Part shown: in pieces, positions 10,475 through 21,727 of the stretch
How the letters are laid out: each line of letters starts with the position of its first letter
How positions within the stretch are numbered: the stretch's first letter is position 1
Origin: Ipomoea triloba
Taxonomy: Eukaryota > Streptophyta > Magnoliopsida > Solanales > Convolvulaceae
Length of the DNA: 64,000 bases
Direction: 5' to 3'
Assembly (NCBI RefSeq): GCF_003576645.1
Contig: NC_044930.1
Location: 9,493,799-9,557,798, forward strand
Made by a program: the position numbers and the translations under genes
Notes under the pieces: generated by a model
Databases searched by the model: none
What the model saw: the letters and a program-made list of their open reading frames with translations, nothing else
What the model was told of the DNA's origin: nothing

Positions 10475-11572
10475 CAAAAAACTTCTACACCTTGAAATGC
10501 AACGATTTCTCATCTCTAAAAAGCAACCAAATGCCAAATAAACCTTGGCGAAAAATACCCCACTAAACATCCAATTTTTTGCAGTGTCAAAGGCAGTGAG
10601 GTATGTATGCTTCGTTGCTCTTTCAGTTACATTCATACTTTCAAAGTTTCAAATTAAATTAAACACATATAATGTCTTGAGTGAGTTCATGTGTATTTCA
10701 AATTGTTAAAATAATCACAACTCTTGAAAGGAGATCTTATAAGTTATAGCAGTTGTTTACCGGGCGGAATCTAGACACACACACACTAGTTGAGATAGCT
10801 TAGTTTGTAGTTATCTTTTTATGCAAGGTCTAGGGATCAAATTTAGTTGACTGCATTATTTGTTGCACACCTTAAATATATGTTTTAACTTTATTTTGGA
10901 AAATAAATGGTAATTTTAGTGTGTTAGTTATACCTAAATTATAGATTCAGTCTATAAATTATTATTTTATACAAATTTTACCTTTAATTATGCTGAAAGT
11001 GGCAGTTTCAATTCATTATTTATAGATTTTGTTAAAATTAACAATTTATTTTGAATTTCTAAATTATTAAAGGGCATATTGTTTATTTCGTAAAATTTTA
11101 TCAAAATTCCTTCATGAATCTTCATATATATGCTACCTAAATTGTAGAGTCATTCCATAAATTATTATCCTATACAAATTGATAACATGAGCTACATGGT
11201 TTAACGGGCAAAAGATAAGCTTTATATAAATACATAACATATGCTTTCAATTATTTTGCTTCATAAATTTAGCATGATGATGCAACTTTATTTTTTGTTA
11301 GGCTCCTTTTTTTTATGTGGTTGACTAATAACAAATGTTAGAGACTGTATTGAATCTTCCTAAGTGTATTGGCTACTAATTGATGGAGGTTAGATAATTA
11401 TATATATTTTTCATTATTTTCTTCATCTAAAGACTAGTAAAGATAATTATCCCTCCACTCAACTTCCACTAAATCTAAAACCAATATCATTATATGGTAA
11501 AAAAGATTGTTTCTCTAACAAAATACAATAATGCACAAAAACATTGTGTTTAGATTAATATATATATATATA

Positions 11573-11809
11573 GAAATAATTTCAGGTGTGGTCGTGCTCT
11601 CCCGTGCGGCCGTGCGGTCACACACCACTCAATGTTACGAAATACACCACTTAATGTTAAGAAACACACCACAATGAACAACAATGAAACACACCACAAT
11701 GCATATTTGTGTGGTGTGTTTCTTAACATTGAGTGGTGTATTTCGTAACATTGAGTGGTGTGAACCGCACGGCCGCACGGGAGAGCACAGCCGCACCTGA
11801 TTATGACTC
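11573..11809. mobile_element. Palindromic TA-bounded element
   Basis: The left arm CAGGTGTGGTCGTGCTCTCC returns inverted at the right, as does GTGCGGCCGTGCGGT. The whole element can fold into one hairpin and is flanked by (TA)n on both sides. Copy II of block D has no such sequence at the equivalent point (near 52280), so this inserted after the duplication. Confidence 0.8.
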
Positions 11810-12438
11810 TATATATATATATATATATATATATATTTTAGTAATTCATTGCATTCACCTTTTGTATAAACCTTTACACAATCAATTGATATATTAAAAC
11901 AACTAAATTGCATATATTACTCATTAAGGTATGAACTCAATGAAATATCAAAAATAGTACTCCGTAATATATTTTTTTAAAAAGAAGAAGAGTAATTTAC
12001 ATTCAATAAAAAAGGAATTGTTTTAATAAAGTAATATATTAAACTTACAATTTAGTATATCTCCAATCCTAATTAATCTTCTACTTGTTATTTTTGCTTA
12101 TCAAATTCCTCCTCAATCAAGACAAACAAGTATTTATTATCAAGGGTTTTGCAGTAAGAGTAGTGTATATACGAAGATTCATGGAGGGAATTTGTGAAAA
12201 TTTTACAAAATCACCAATGTGTCCTTTAATATTTTGAAAATAAAAAAAAATTGTTAATGTTAACAAAATTGGTAAGTAATGGATTGAAAATGCTACTTTC
12301 AACATAAGTAAAGGGAAAAATTTGTATAAGGTAATAATTCATGTACTGAGTCTATGACAATTTAGGTATAACAACTAATAAACTAAAATTGCCATTTTCC
12401 CTTTTATCTTTATCTAACACACTTTGAAAATATATATA

Positions 12439-13352
12439 GAGTTTTTTCCACTTTTGGTCCTATGACTTTAGTGTTTCCGTCAATTTAGGTACACGACTTT
12501 CATTTTGCCACTTTTAGTTCTTGACTTTAATTTTTTTGTCACTTTTAGTCCTTGACTTTGATTTTTTCCACTTTTAGTCCTTTTGGCCATCCGAGCGACA
12601 ACTTTTAATCGAAATCAACAAATTGTTATGCCATTAAGGGTAAAAGTGTATTTTGATAAAGTTCTAAATATATTTATAAATAAAATTAGATAAAAAATAG
12701 GAAAAAGAAATGTTATTTGCTTGTTCTGCTTCGCTTTTTAAGCAACAACTTTTAATCGGAATCAATAAAATGTTGTGTCATTAAGTGTAAAATTGTCTAT
12801 TGATAAATCNCTTTCATTTTGCCACTTTTAGTTCTTGACTTTAATTTTTTTGTCACTTTTAGTCCTTGACTTTGATTTTTTCCACTTTTAGTCCTTTTGG
12901 CCATCCGAGCGACAACTTTTAATCGAAATCAACAAATTGTTATGCCATTAAGGGTAAAAGTGTATTTTGATAAAGTTCTAAATATATTTATAAATAAAAT
13001 CAGATAAAAAATAGGAAAAAGAAACGTTATTTGCTTGTTCTGCTTCGCTTTTTAAGCAACAACTTTTAATCGGAATCAATAAAATGTTGTGTCATTAAGT
13101 GTAAAATTGTCTATTGATAAATCTCTAAATACATTAAGCGTTATTTACCCTTAATGGCACAACAATTTGTTGATTTCGCTTAAAAGTTGTCGCTCGGATG
13201 GCCGAAAGGGCTAAAAGTGGAAAAAAAATCAAAGTCAAGGACTAAAAGTGACAAAAAAATTAAAGTCAAGGACTAAAAGTGGCAAAATGAAAGTCGTGTA
13301 CCTAAATTGACGGAAACACTAAAGTCATAGGACCAAAAGTGAAAAAAAACTC
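12439..13352. mobile_element. Large foldback element in TA repeat, with internal duplication
   Basis: The left end GAGTTTTTTCCACTTTTGG matches the inverse of the right end. The inverted arms are about 180 bp, built from CACTTTTAGTCCTTGACTTT motifs. The interior contains 12497-12809 and 12811-13123, 313 bp each and differing at two positions, with an N at 12810 between them. Flanks are TA repeats. Absent from copy II at about 52880. Confidence 0.8.
12810..12810. other. Ambiguous base N at a repeat junction
   Basis: A single N sits exactly between two near-identical 313-bp copies, so the duplication may be an assembly join and not real. Confidence 0.9.
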
Positions 13353-13373
13353 ATATATATATATATATATATA

Positions 13374-13432
13374 CTAGTTTTTCTTATGCGCGATGCGCAA
13401 AAAATAGGTGCCCAATATTAGTATTTTATATT

Positions 13433-13439
<7 letters not shown>
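13374..13439 (-). mobile_element. Helitron-like 3' end fragment
   Basis: On the minus strand a GCGCATCGCGC hairpin is followed by an A-rich spacer and CTAG, with T as the next base. This is the layout of a Helitron 3' end. Only about 60 bp remains before a TA tract, so it is a scrap. Confidence 0.4.

Positions 13440-13493
<54 letters not shown>
13440..13493. repeat. (TA)n microsatellite
   Basis: Long pure TA tract. Homology to copy II resumes immediately after it. Confidence 0.95.
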
Positions 13494-13494
<1 letters not shown>

Positions 13495-14591
13495 CTATAT
13501 TTTAATTTAATCTTTTCATTAGAATTAAAATTGATGTTTTGTAATTGAATTACGAAAAAATATTTTAAAAGAAAATTTACTTTTTTTATGAACTATCTAG
13601 TCAATGTAATCAAGAAGTTTCAAATTAAATGTGTGTTATATTGTATTTAAATTATTCTAGAACTACTTGTAATCGTTGATCTAATTAAAATAAAAAGTAT
13701 TTATGAATATTATATTAATAGAGATGATATAAAATTTATTTCAACCATTCCATATTTTGTCATAAATATTTTTATTTTTTGCTCCCACTAAATGACTCTT
13801 CTAGAACCGCCCCTAAACAGTTAGTTTGTAATTCTATGTTAATTAAAATTTAGAGGTCACTAATTAGGAAAGTCCATACTTTATTGACAACGTAACAAAC
13901 TTAAAAGGTGGAAAACTTATTGCTGTGTGAGAAAGTTTAGCCGTTTAGGTCACTTGAGAATATGATTCATTAAAACTAGGAAAACTAAGAGGGTGTTTGG
14001 TTGGAATATTGGTATTTAAATTGGAATCATAATAAAAATACTTAGTAATTAAAATATGTTTTTAGTAAAAAACAAATTGTTTGATAGTAGTCATTAATAA
14101 AATTAGAATCAATATAAATAAACATACATTTTGAATGTACCCTAATTTTTAAAAATCTCCATGACGGCCATTTCAACCATTTTTGTTCATCTAGACAAAT
14201 TAAAGAAGCTAAGGCAAGGTCTCCCTCTCACCTTTAGCTGTGTAAAATAAACTGATAAAGAAGATGGCGAAATTAAATCTTTAATAGTATCAATCCAACC
14301 TCAATTAAAATAACATACTAGACACATAATTTTATACTGTCACCTCTTTACAACCTTGTAGTCAAGCAATATATATGCATAATACATTCATAATTTTTAA
14401 GTAAATGGCCATAGGTTTCATTCCCACCCCCATAGATTTAATTACCTAAAAATTGAGAACTAAACAACTACAAATAGTCAGACAACTAGGTAACAATATA
14501 ACACAAATCATGGAAATGCTTAAAGTGAAAGAACAAATTAAATCATTTGGCATCAATGTCAATTAACTCGACCAATACCCCATCGGTTGTT

Positions 14592-14765
14592 TGAATGCTC
14601 ATTCTGATATCTTAGCTTCGTATTAGTTTCATAGATATACTTGATGTGGAAAGCCATGGCATCTCATCAGTTGTTTCATTGCTCATTCTCTTAGCTTCAT
14701 ATTAGGTTCATAGATATACTTGATAAGCAATGCTATGGGGCGTCTCATATTGGCGACAATCCACA
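14592..14765 (+). repeat. Tandem duplication of the DUF247 I start region
   Basis: The stretch TGCTCATTCT...CTTCGTATTAGTTTCATAG...ATATACTTGAT appears at about 14597 and again at about 14683. Copy II has it once (from about 53854). The first repeat keeps the ancestral start ATGGCATCTCAT at 14658 but runs into a stop after 12 codons (MASHQ...), so it would act only as an upstream ORF. The second repeat carries the presently usable ATG at 14735. Confidence 0.7.
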
Positions 14766-17473
14766 GGAACAAAGGTCAACAAATGAGAAGCAGGTTTGTG
14801 CTAATTCTCTTACCCGTGTTCAAGACTTTGTGGTCAACTGATATCGACTTTTAATTTTCTATTAGGATGTCAAAAATTTGACCTACAGCGCTCTAAGTTT
14901 TATAATAAGTTGCATATAGAGCACACATCATTATATTGGTTAATTAGAAATTAAAAGTTATTAGCACTGGCAAATTTTATTTAACTATATTAATCTTGCA
15001 TTTTGACATATTGAAAGGATAAATTAAAGTAACAGGAACAAAAAAATTTCACTAAAATCATTTACCATTTGACGTGGTAATAAAATGTGTTTTTTATCGT
15101 TGAATATATCATGAATTGGCTAGTCTCACCTTACATTAAAAAAAAATATTTAATAATTAAATATGATCATATATTACCATGTTAGATGGTGAAAAATGTT
15201 GGTCATGTAGTTTGATCCATATTAAAATGATTAGTTTAGTTTGTATATATGTAGGAATGCTAAATAAAAGCAATTACGTTTTGTTAAAACCTTATTATAT
15301 ATTAGTATTGAGGCAAAGCTAATCTATTATTATCCATTTATGTAATTATTTAGAAATTTTCTTCTTCTTCTTCTGTTTTTTGGAAACAATAATTAACTTT
15401 ACAAGTATAGAGTACATACCAAAAAAAAAATAAAAATTAATACTCAATTTAGTCCTCAATTATATAGTGCTTTTTCTTGATTTAATCTTAATAAACGACT
15501 TTTTGTATTTAATTAGGTCTTTGACTTGATGGTTTTATTCAATTAAGTCTTATGTTAAGATAGCTTGGTAATTTCAAATTTGTTAATATCGAATTTTTCA
15601 TCAACTAGAGTAGTTTTATTCAAATTAATTTTCGAGTATAGTGATTTTACCTAATTTGACTATAGTGATTTTTTTCGATTTAGTCATTGATTCTAGCAAT
15701 TGAGACTCAATTTGATAAAACCATCAAACTCATCTAATTAAGCATACAAAGTCGTTTATGACTAAATCAATAAAAATTACTATAATGGATAACTAAATTG
15801 GGTATTAATTCAAAAAAAAAAAAAGTAAAATTACTTTGAACTAACTCTAATTCGTCAACATATACAGGCAAAAGAAATCATCGAAGACAGGGAGGGAGCT
15901 GGGAGGAAGGCTTGTACAAGATTTACCGAACTGCACAGCATTAAAAAACCTTTCGGAAAAGATTAATAATGTAAAACAATTTTCTTCAGAAGCATGTATA
16001 TTCAAAGTGTCGGAGGAGCTGCGTAAAACAAACTCACAAGCTTATACACCTCTCACAATTTCCATCGGGCCTTACCATTATCATCATAGGAAGATGGAAA
16101 GGTTGAAAGAATTGTATACACAGTCCTTTCTAAACAGAGCACAAGGAGGTGTGGAGGAGTGTTGGAAGAAATTAAAGGATTTGCAAGGCAAAGCAGAGAG
16201 CTATTATGGTGATCTTGATGACATAAAATTTGTTGACGATGATGAATTCGTGAAGATGTTATTGCTTGATGGTTGCTTTATAGTGGAATTTGTTATTAGA
16301 TCATGTCTTCACTACGATGCCAAGGGGCAAGCAGAAGACATATATGATCCCATTTTCAAGATTAGCGGGATGGAAGATAATATTGTTCGTGACATGTTGC
16401 TCCTGGAAAACCAACTCCCCTTCTTTATTCTGCAAGAACTCTATAACATGATTAGTAATCGTGGCAACTCAGAATTCTCAGAGAAGGTGAAAATTGCATT
16501 TCGGAATAAGATACCAAAGATGAACATTAAGTCCCTACTCGAAACTAAGGTCAACCCCCAAGGGATAAAGCATTTACTTCAGGAAGTGCACATTCTCTGC
16601 GAACCCCAAAATAATGGGAAGATTCCACAGCAGCAGCAGCAGCAAGAGGCATGTTCTCCTCCCTGCCAACCCCAAAATAATGCGAAGATTCTGCAGCAGC
16701 AGCAACAGCAAGTGGTATGTTCTCCTCCCTGCCAACCCCAACCACAAGGCAGCGGCTCTGATATTGAATCCCATAGTCTTAGTAACAGACAGGATAGGCA
16801 TAGGCATTGGCGGCAATTCTTAAGTTGTTTTCTTTCCAAGTTTTGGGAACAACCACAACAAAGTAAAGATGACGACGCCGCTTTATTATGCAGCATCCGT
16901 ACTGCAAGTGAGCTTCAAGAAGCTGGAGTTGACTTCAAAAAGGTTGTCAAGATTAGTACCGACGACAGCTCTAATGAAACCATAAGTCTATTTGATATAA
17001 AGTTCAATAATCACGGCGTATTGGAGATCCCCTCTTCCGCTCTCTATGATCCAACAGAAACCTTCTTCAGAAATCTCATAGCCTACGAGCAACATTCTCC
17101 CGATGTGAATCCAATGTATTTCACAGATTATGCCAAGTTCATGGATGATCTTATTAATACAGAGAAGGACGTCAACTTACTTCGTCTTAAAAATGTTTTT
17201 GTAAATGGACTGGGAGATGACAAAGAAGTTACCCGTCTTTTTAACGACCTTTGCAAAGGGATTACGTATTCCAGTAATAATGACTTCTATTACAAAGATG
17301 TGTACAAGGAATTGAATCGACATTGCGAAAAACCCTGGAATGTGTTGAAGGCAAGACTAAGACGCGATTATTTTCACACTCCATGGGCAGGGATTTCCAC
17401 CTTGGCAGCTATACTGCTTCTTACACTCACTATTGCACAGACTGTCCTATCTGCGCTTGGTCTGCAAAAGTAA
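14735..17473 (+). CDS. DUF247 protein, copy I (two coding exons)
   Basis: Plant DUF247 family (PF03140), usually membrane-anchored proteins of unclear biochemical role. Model: exon 14735-14793, GT-AG intron 14794-15867, exon 15868-17473, giving 554 residues with the terminal stop at 17471. Family marks: YTPLTISIGPYH near residue 79, MLLLDGCFIVE near 150, LLLENQLPFF near 198, LEIPSSALYD, FRNLIAYEQ, and a C-terminal PWAGISTLAAILLL membrane helix near 525-549. Residues about 270-308 are a duplicated glutamine-rich unit. Relative to copy II the first ATG is ATA, two G are added after ATG, CAG is added at the exon end, and -3 and +7 changes lie in the next exon. The sum is +9, so the frame is restored and roughly the first 40 residues are read in a different frame. 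It may be functional with a new N terminus or be decaying. Start confidence is low; family confidence is high. Confidence 0.75.
15435..15811. mobile_element. Foldback MITE in the DUF247 I intron
   Basis: The left AATACTCAATTTAGT and right ACTAAATTGGGTATT are inverted, and TCGTTTATGACTAAATCA mirrors the left arm too. Copy II keeps only a shortened version around 54480-54580, so the element predates the duplication and was partly deleted there. Confidence 0.6.
16614..16745 (+). repeat. Tandem coding repeat with CAG runs in DUF247 I
   Basis: Two units of about 66 bp, each encoding QNN(G/A)KI, a glutamine run and CSPPCQPQ. The CAG/CAA runs are of unequal length. Copy II has a single, non-expanded equivalent. 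Open frames on other strands here are shadows. Confidence 0.9.
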
Positions 17474-17719
17474 TTTCATAAATATCCACTTCTGCTAAAT
17501 ATAATAACAGCCGATGAGTGTAATAATGTGAATTCATAACTTGTTTATTTTGATTTAGTCTTCCTACATTTTCAAAGCTACGTACCCTCTTTTATTCTTT
17601 ACTTTTTCTACAAATTTTAATAACAGAATATTTCAGTTAACTATTTATATTATTCTTTCTTCCCAAACTATTAATATTATTCTTAGCCTTACTAATTATT
17701 GTAAAATCTTTTCAACATT

Positions 17720-17759
<40 letters not shown>

Positions 17760-17770
17760 GAAGGAAAAAG
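17474..17770. other. 3' flank of DUF247 I with (AAT)n repeat
   Basis: Homology to copy II fades within about 20 bp of the stop. A run of about 12 AAT triplets lies at 17722-17758. No clear polyadenylation hexamer close to the stop. Confidence 0.6.
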
Positions 17771-18500
17771 GGTCAAACAAGCTCTCGAACTTTACCTGAG
17801 AAGTCAATTATGCCCCTAAACTTTTTAAAGTAACAATTAAAACCATCAACATTGTATTTTGGTGCAAAAAAGTCTAAAAACCGGTTAATGACCTGTGGTC
17901 ACAGATCATTAGGGTTCCGTCAAATTTCCGGCTCACTCAGGCCATATTCCGGCACAAAAGTCACCGGCGACCATTCGACTCACCGGAGAAGGCAGTTGGT
18001 TGCCTTCTCACTGGGAAGGCGACCACTCGCCTTCTCCGGTGAGGAGCTGGTCGCCTTCTCACAGGTCGCCTCCTCACTATGAGAGGAGGCGACCCAAAAG
18101 GTAGCCTCCTCACCGGAGAAGGTGACCTTCTGTGTCGCCTTCTCACAGTGGTCGCCTTCTCCGGTGCCTTCTCTCACAGTGAGAAGGCGACCATCTGGTC
18201 ACCTCCTCACCAGAGAAGGTGACCCAGTGGTTGCCTTCTCCGGTTCTTCTCTCACCAGAGAAGGCAACCCAATGGTTGCCTTCACCGGCGACTGTTCGAC
18301 GGTCGCCGGTGACTATTGTGTCGGAATATGACCTGAGTGTGCCGGAAATTTGACCAGAACTTTAATGACCTGTGATCACAGGTCATTAATAGGTTTATGG
18401 ATTTTTTTTGCACCAAAATACAATATTGATCGGTTTAATTACTACTTTACAAAGTTTAGGGGCCTAATTGACTTCTTAGGTAAAGTTCGAGCTTATTATC
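17771..18500. mobile_element. Foldback element with GC-rich core
   Basis: Arms of about 200 bp (GAACTTTACCTGAGAAGTCA at the left, inverted at 18470-18493) enclose a GC-rich core at 17985-18285. The core is made of many copies of GTCGCCTTCTC and its inverse, so it forms nested hairpins. Frames are open on both strands because of the repeat and are not genes. The core's base composition is very different from the surroundings. Confidence 0.75.
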
Positions 18501-18632
18501 CTAGATAACCTTTGTTATCCTAGATAACCCGAACCAAACGCCCCTTAAGTCTCACAGTAGTGCTTATCTTAAAAGGCAACTTTCCTAGGCTGTTATAATC
18601 CATTCCTATCAACCTTAGGACCAACAAGCTAG
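18501..18632. other. Repeat scrap
   Basis: Contains a direct repeat TTATCCTAGATAACC and AACCAAACGCCCCTTAA, which resembles a MITE terminus. No partner end found. Confidence 0.35.
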
Positions 18633-18645
18633 GGCTCTAATACCA
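18633..18645 (-). promoter_or_regulatory. Primer binding site-like motif
   Basis: Minus strand TGGTATTAGAGCC, a near match to the initiator-Met tRNA complement TGGTATCAGAGC, three bases after an LTR ending GGGTGTTACA. Confidence 0.6.
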
Positions 18646-18648
18646 ACT

Positions 18649-19740
18649 TGTAACACCCAAAATCTAACATTCGAGCCTAGTAAGAGTTATGTACTTAGAG
18701 GCAGTGTTGCAAAAATCCCGCCTAGGCGCCGATTAATCCCCGCGTAGGTGCTAGGCGCTGGTCGACCGCCTAGCGTATCACCTTAAATGGTGGTCTAGGC
18801 GGCTGGCCGGCTAGGCGACTGCCTAGGCCGCCTAGACTGCTTAAGCACTGACCGCTTAGGCCTCCTAGGCGCCGACTAAACCTCCTAGGCATCGACTAGG
18901 CCGCCTAGTCAGCCGATTAACTATTGTCCTTTTTTTCTAATGGGTTATTTCACTCCAAATAAAATCGTTTTAAGCGAAATAACTCTAAATTGTACAAATT
19001 CTAAATATTTTTTAGGTTAATATTTAATATTTTAGTATTAACTATTCAAGTATTATATAATTTATAATTATTAGTCTTTAAAAAATTAAAAATACTTAAA
19101 CAAAATTTTTTAAAAAAAATACACGGGCGCCTAGGCACAAATTAATCCCCGCCTAGGCGCTCCTCGAGCGCCTAGCGATTTTTTCAACCATGCTTAGAGG
19201 TAGAAATAAGAACAAGTTATAGGATTAATTCATACGGAGTAAGAGTTAATCCCTAAGTATCTCAAGGGATGTTACCGCCGTAGTCAACCATACAGGAGTG
19301 ACTACCTGACTAAAGCATCAAGTAAAACTCCAAAATCAATCCAAAAACAAAGGGGTTCACAGACCTAGGTGTCCAAGCACCAAACATCAAGGAATACCCA
19401 AAAGAAGTATCGGCCACTACATACATTACTCTATTAATCATCAAGGAATACTACGGTAAATAGGAAATTAAACACTAGGAGCTAGAATCCAAAAATACTA
19501 CTAAGCTAGCTATCTAACTCCATCTAGACGCGCTCAGCATTCAATAATCTAGTCCAGAAAAGGGTTAAGTAAAACACACGAAAATAACCCGTTAGCATAA
19601 ATGCTAAGTATAAACCACACTCAACTCTGTAAAGTAAGTATATAGATATAGGTTTAGGAAAATAGGTAGATTTATCACTAACAAGTAGCATACACCACAA
19701 GGAGTCATAAAGATTGATATCTACTATTTCGTACAATAAT
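18649..19740 (-). mobile_element. LTR fragment, minus strand, interrupted by insertions
   Basis: The LTR end GGGTGTTACA (minus) abuts the PBS-like motif. The LTR body seems to continue to the right, interrupted by a hAT MITE, a gypsy LTR fragment and the gag-only element, and to resume at 24984. The other LTR end was not found. Confidence 0.45.
18702..19192. mobile_element. hAT-type MITE, TSD CTTAGAGG
   Basis: The 491-bp element starts CAGTGTTGCAAAAATC and ends GATTTTTTCAACCATG, imperfect inverted ends. The 8-bp CTTAGAGG at 18694-18701 is repeated at 19193-19200. The body is full of GCCTAGGCG motifs. An 8-bp duplication and CA-G ends fit hAT. No coding capacity. Confidence 0.9.
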
Positions 19741-19762
19741 TCACCCATTATTTTAGTTGTTT

Positions 19763-20918
19763 TGATGCTTATTTTCTTTATCCTAATGAAATTAAGAATT
19801 GTTTGTGTGTTATATTGTCCCAAGGGTTGAATTATCCACAAGGAGCAGCAAAGGAAGAATTTTGGAGCAGTTTGGACGAGTTTTGGAAGCAAAGGAAATT
19901 ACCTAATCACAAAAGCAAACAAGAATAAAAATTGGAAAAGAATTGGAAGTTGCCTAATGGGCCAAACCCCATCTGTCTCCTATTTATACTACAATTTTCT
20001 GCTATCTTAGGAGGTTCCCTTACAGAGTTCCCAACCCTAGTTAGTTTTAGTTTATTTTTCCCCTTCTCTTTATATTTCCCTAGCATAGTTTAGATTAGTT
20101 TTATATTAGATTATTTAATTTCAAGCTTGGAATCTCGGATTGAAGTTGGATTTGTTCTCTATCAGTAAAGTTCTCTTATTCCTTTATTTACTTTCTTCTC
20201 AGATTTCTTGCTATGTTTATGGTTATTTATTATTGATTTGTTTTATTTACTTTTATGATGCATGAGTAGTTAGCTTTTGGGATTGGATTAGGGTCCTATT
20301 GCTATTCTTGATGCTAGATCCGTGATTATTGCATAAAGGGAAATAATTGTTTACCTAGGGTTTATGTTTGAGTTGGATTATATTTTCCTCTTATTGATAA
20401 TAGATGCACAGCTTTTATTGATTTGTTTTGGAGAGGATTTCATCACAACGAAAGTTGGGTGAAAGACTCGGCCTAACCAATTTCAACCCAATTTTTCCTA
20501 CTATGAGAATAGGGGTAATTTTGGGGGCTTATAATGGTTTTGTGTTTAAGGTTATGATTTATGCATCACGAAAGTGGGGCAATCTTACCCTAATTCTTGT
20601 TATTGATTACGAAAGTAGCTAACTTGAATTCTTGAGTGCATTGCCAATAAATCTCTTGGTTAATTGTTTTTCCCTAATTTTGATATTGTTAGAGCATCAA
20701 GATTGCAATACCCCTAATCTGACCCACTCTTTTATCATATAGTTTATCCCTTATTTAATTTGCATTATTTTATTTTCCATTCATTAATCTTAGTTTGCTT
20801 GGATTCTAGTGAATTCCAATACTTTAGTGCCTAGGATTTAATAATTCACACAATACGTGCCATAGCCCCAATCCTCAGCGGAACGACATTTTACACCCTC
20901 TCTTACACTCACAACTAT
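19763..20918 (+). mobile_element. Gypsy LTR fragment (TGATAAGTGC family, diverged)
   Basis: Follows the order of the LTR at 3660-5329, including the CACGAAAGTGGGGCAAT stretch and CCAATCCTCAGCGGAACG at the right. It ends where the gag-only element has inserted. Target duplication for this LTR not resolved. Confidence 0.55.
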
Positions 20919-21713
20919 TGTTAGTGTACAATTGATACACTTTGGACCACCTTTTAATTGGCTTAATTATTAGTCAAAAACATAAGTTATGTTATTAAGT
21001 AGTTGGTCCGGTATCTTGGTTAAAGGCAGATTTCTCTTTATACACTCTGGAGAAGCGCCAGCGAGTAGTCCAGTGGACGAGATTTATTCAAATCAGAATT
21101 CAGTCATCATGATCCTCATTTTACTCAGATCTACACTTATGGCTGATCCTTATTTTGAGTGGTTTTCAGCTGCAAATCTTGAGGGAAGATTGGTTATTAT
21201 TTTGGCTATAAATATAGCTCAATCACATGGGATTCTTTACAAGCTTGATTACCATTCTAATCTTACTTCAATCTCTCTTTCGAATCAGTTTTCACAAGAG
21301 GATTTCACTCTGGTTTTTCTACAGTTCTTCGTGTGTTCTTATTCTGGTTGCTTGAAGATTCAGCCGTGATGGTGAATCGTGATGTACTGCACAATGTCAG
21401 CTCCAAGATGAGGAAGGCTTAGCTAGGAGTATTTTTTTGTAACCATTAGTGTAGGATGGTTGTTGTTAGACTCCTTGTAACCCTTGTGATCATCTAGTGG
21501 ATTGGGCTGACGTGAAGTGCCCCGCAGACGTAGGAGTGGAGCTCCGAACTGCGTGATCAATTCTGGTGTCTGGTTCCATTTTTATTGCTTTATTTTCTTG
21601 TTGTTTATTTATCTGTTTTTATAGTTTAATTCTTTCAGATAAATAATTGCTTTAAAATAATGTTGGAACCTTAATATAAAATTGTACATTCAAGACCCAC
21701 AATTACAATTTCA
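20919..21713 (+). mobile_element. 5' LTR of gag-only retroelement
   Basis: 795 bp, TG...CA. It differs from the 3' LTR (24189-24983) at six positions by eye (0.75%). ACTAT at 20914-20918 is the target duplication, repeated at 24984-24988. CTATAAATATAG at 21206-21217 is a good TATA box. Confidence 0.93.
21206..21217 (+). promoter_or_regulatory. TATA box in the LTR
   Basis: CTATAAATATAG, preserved in both LTRs, about 290 bp into the LTR; likely the U3 promoter. Confidence 0.55.
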
Positions 21714-21715
21714 AT

Positions 21716-21727
21716 TGGTATCAGAGC
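21716..21727 (+). promoter_or_regulatory. Primer binding site, tRNA-iMet type
   Basis: TGGTATCAGAGC two bases after the 5' LTR, complementary to the 3' end of initiator methionine tRNA, the usual primer of plant copia elements. Confidence 0.92.

Larger units (their letters stand above)
10196..17490 (+). repeat. Block D, copy I (segmental duplication with DUF247 gene)
   Basis: Co-linear with 49810-56262 from GCTTAAACACATTACAAT to just after the DUF247 stop codon. Identity is highest over 10370-10640 and over the coding exons. Insertions private to this copy: a palindrome at 11573-11809 and a large foldback with helitron-like scrap at 12439-13490. A second foldback at 15435-15811 is reduced to a fragment in copy II. 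Insertions private to the other copy have clear empty sites here (for example 10293-10301). Confidence 0.9.

Noticed and set aside
10740..13830. Old hAT element spanning much of block D in both copies (ends near TACCGGGCGGAATCTAG and TAGAACCGCCCC)
   Set aside because: Ends are too diverged and no target duplication could be fixed, so it is not listed as a feature.
16551..16896. Several minus-strand and alternate-frame ORFs rich in Cys, Leu or Ser
   Set aside because: They are shadows of the CAG repeat in the DUF247 coding exon.
17852..18331. Overlapping Arg-rich ORFs on both strands
   Set aside because: Produced by a palindromic GC-rich minisatellite inside a foldback element; no domain, no start context.
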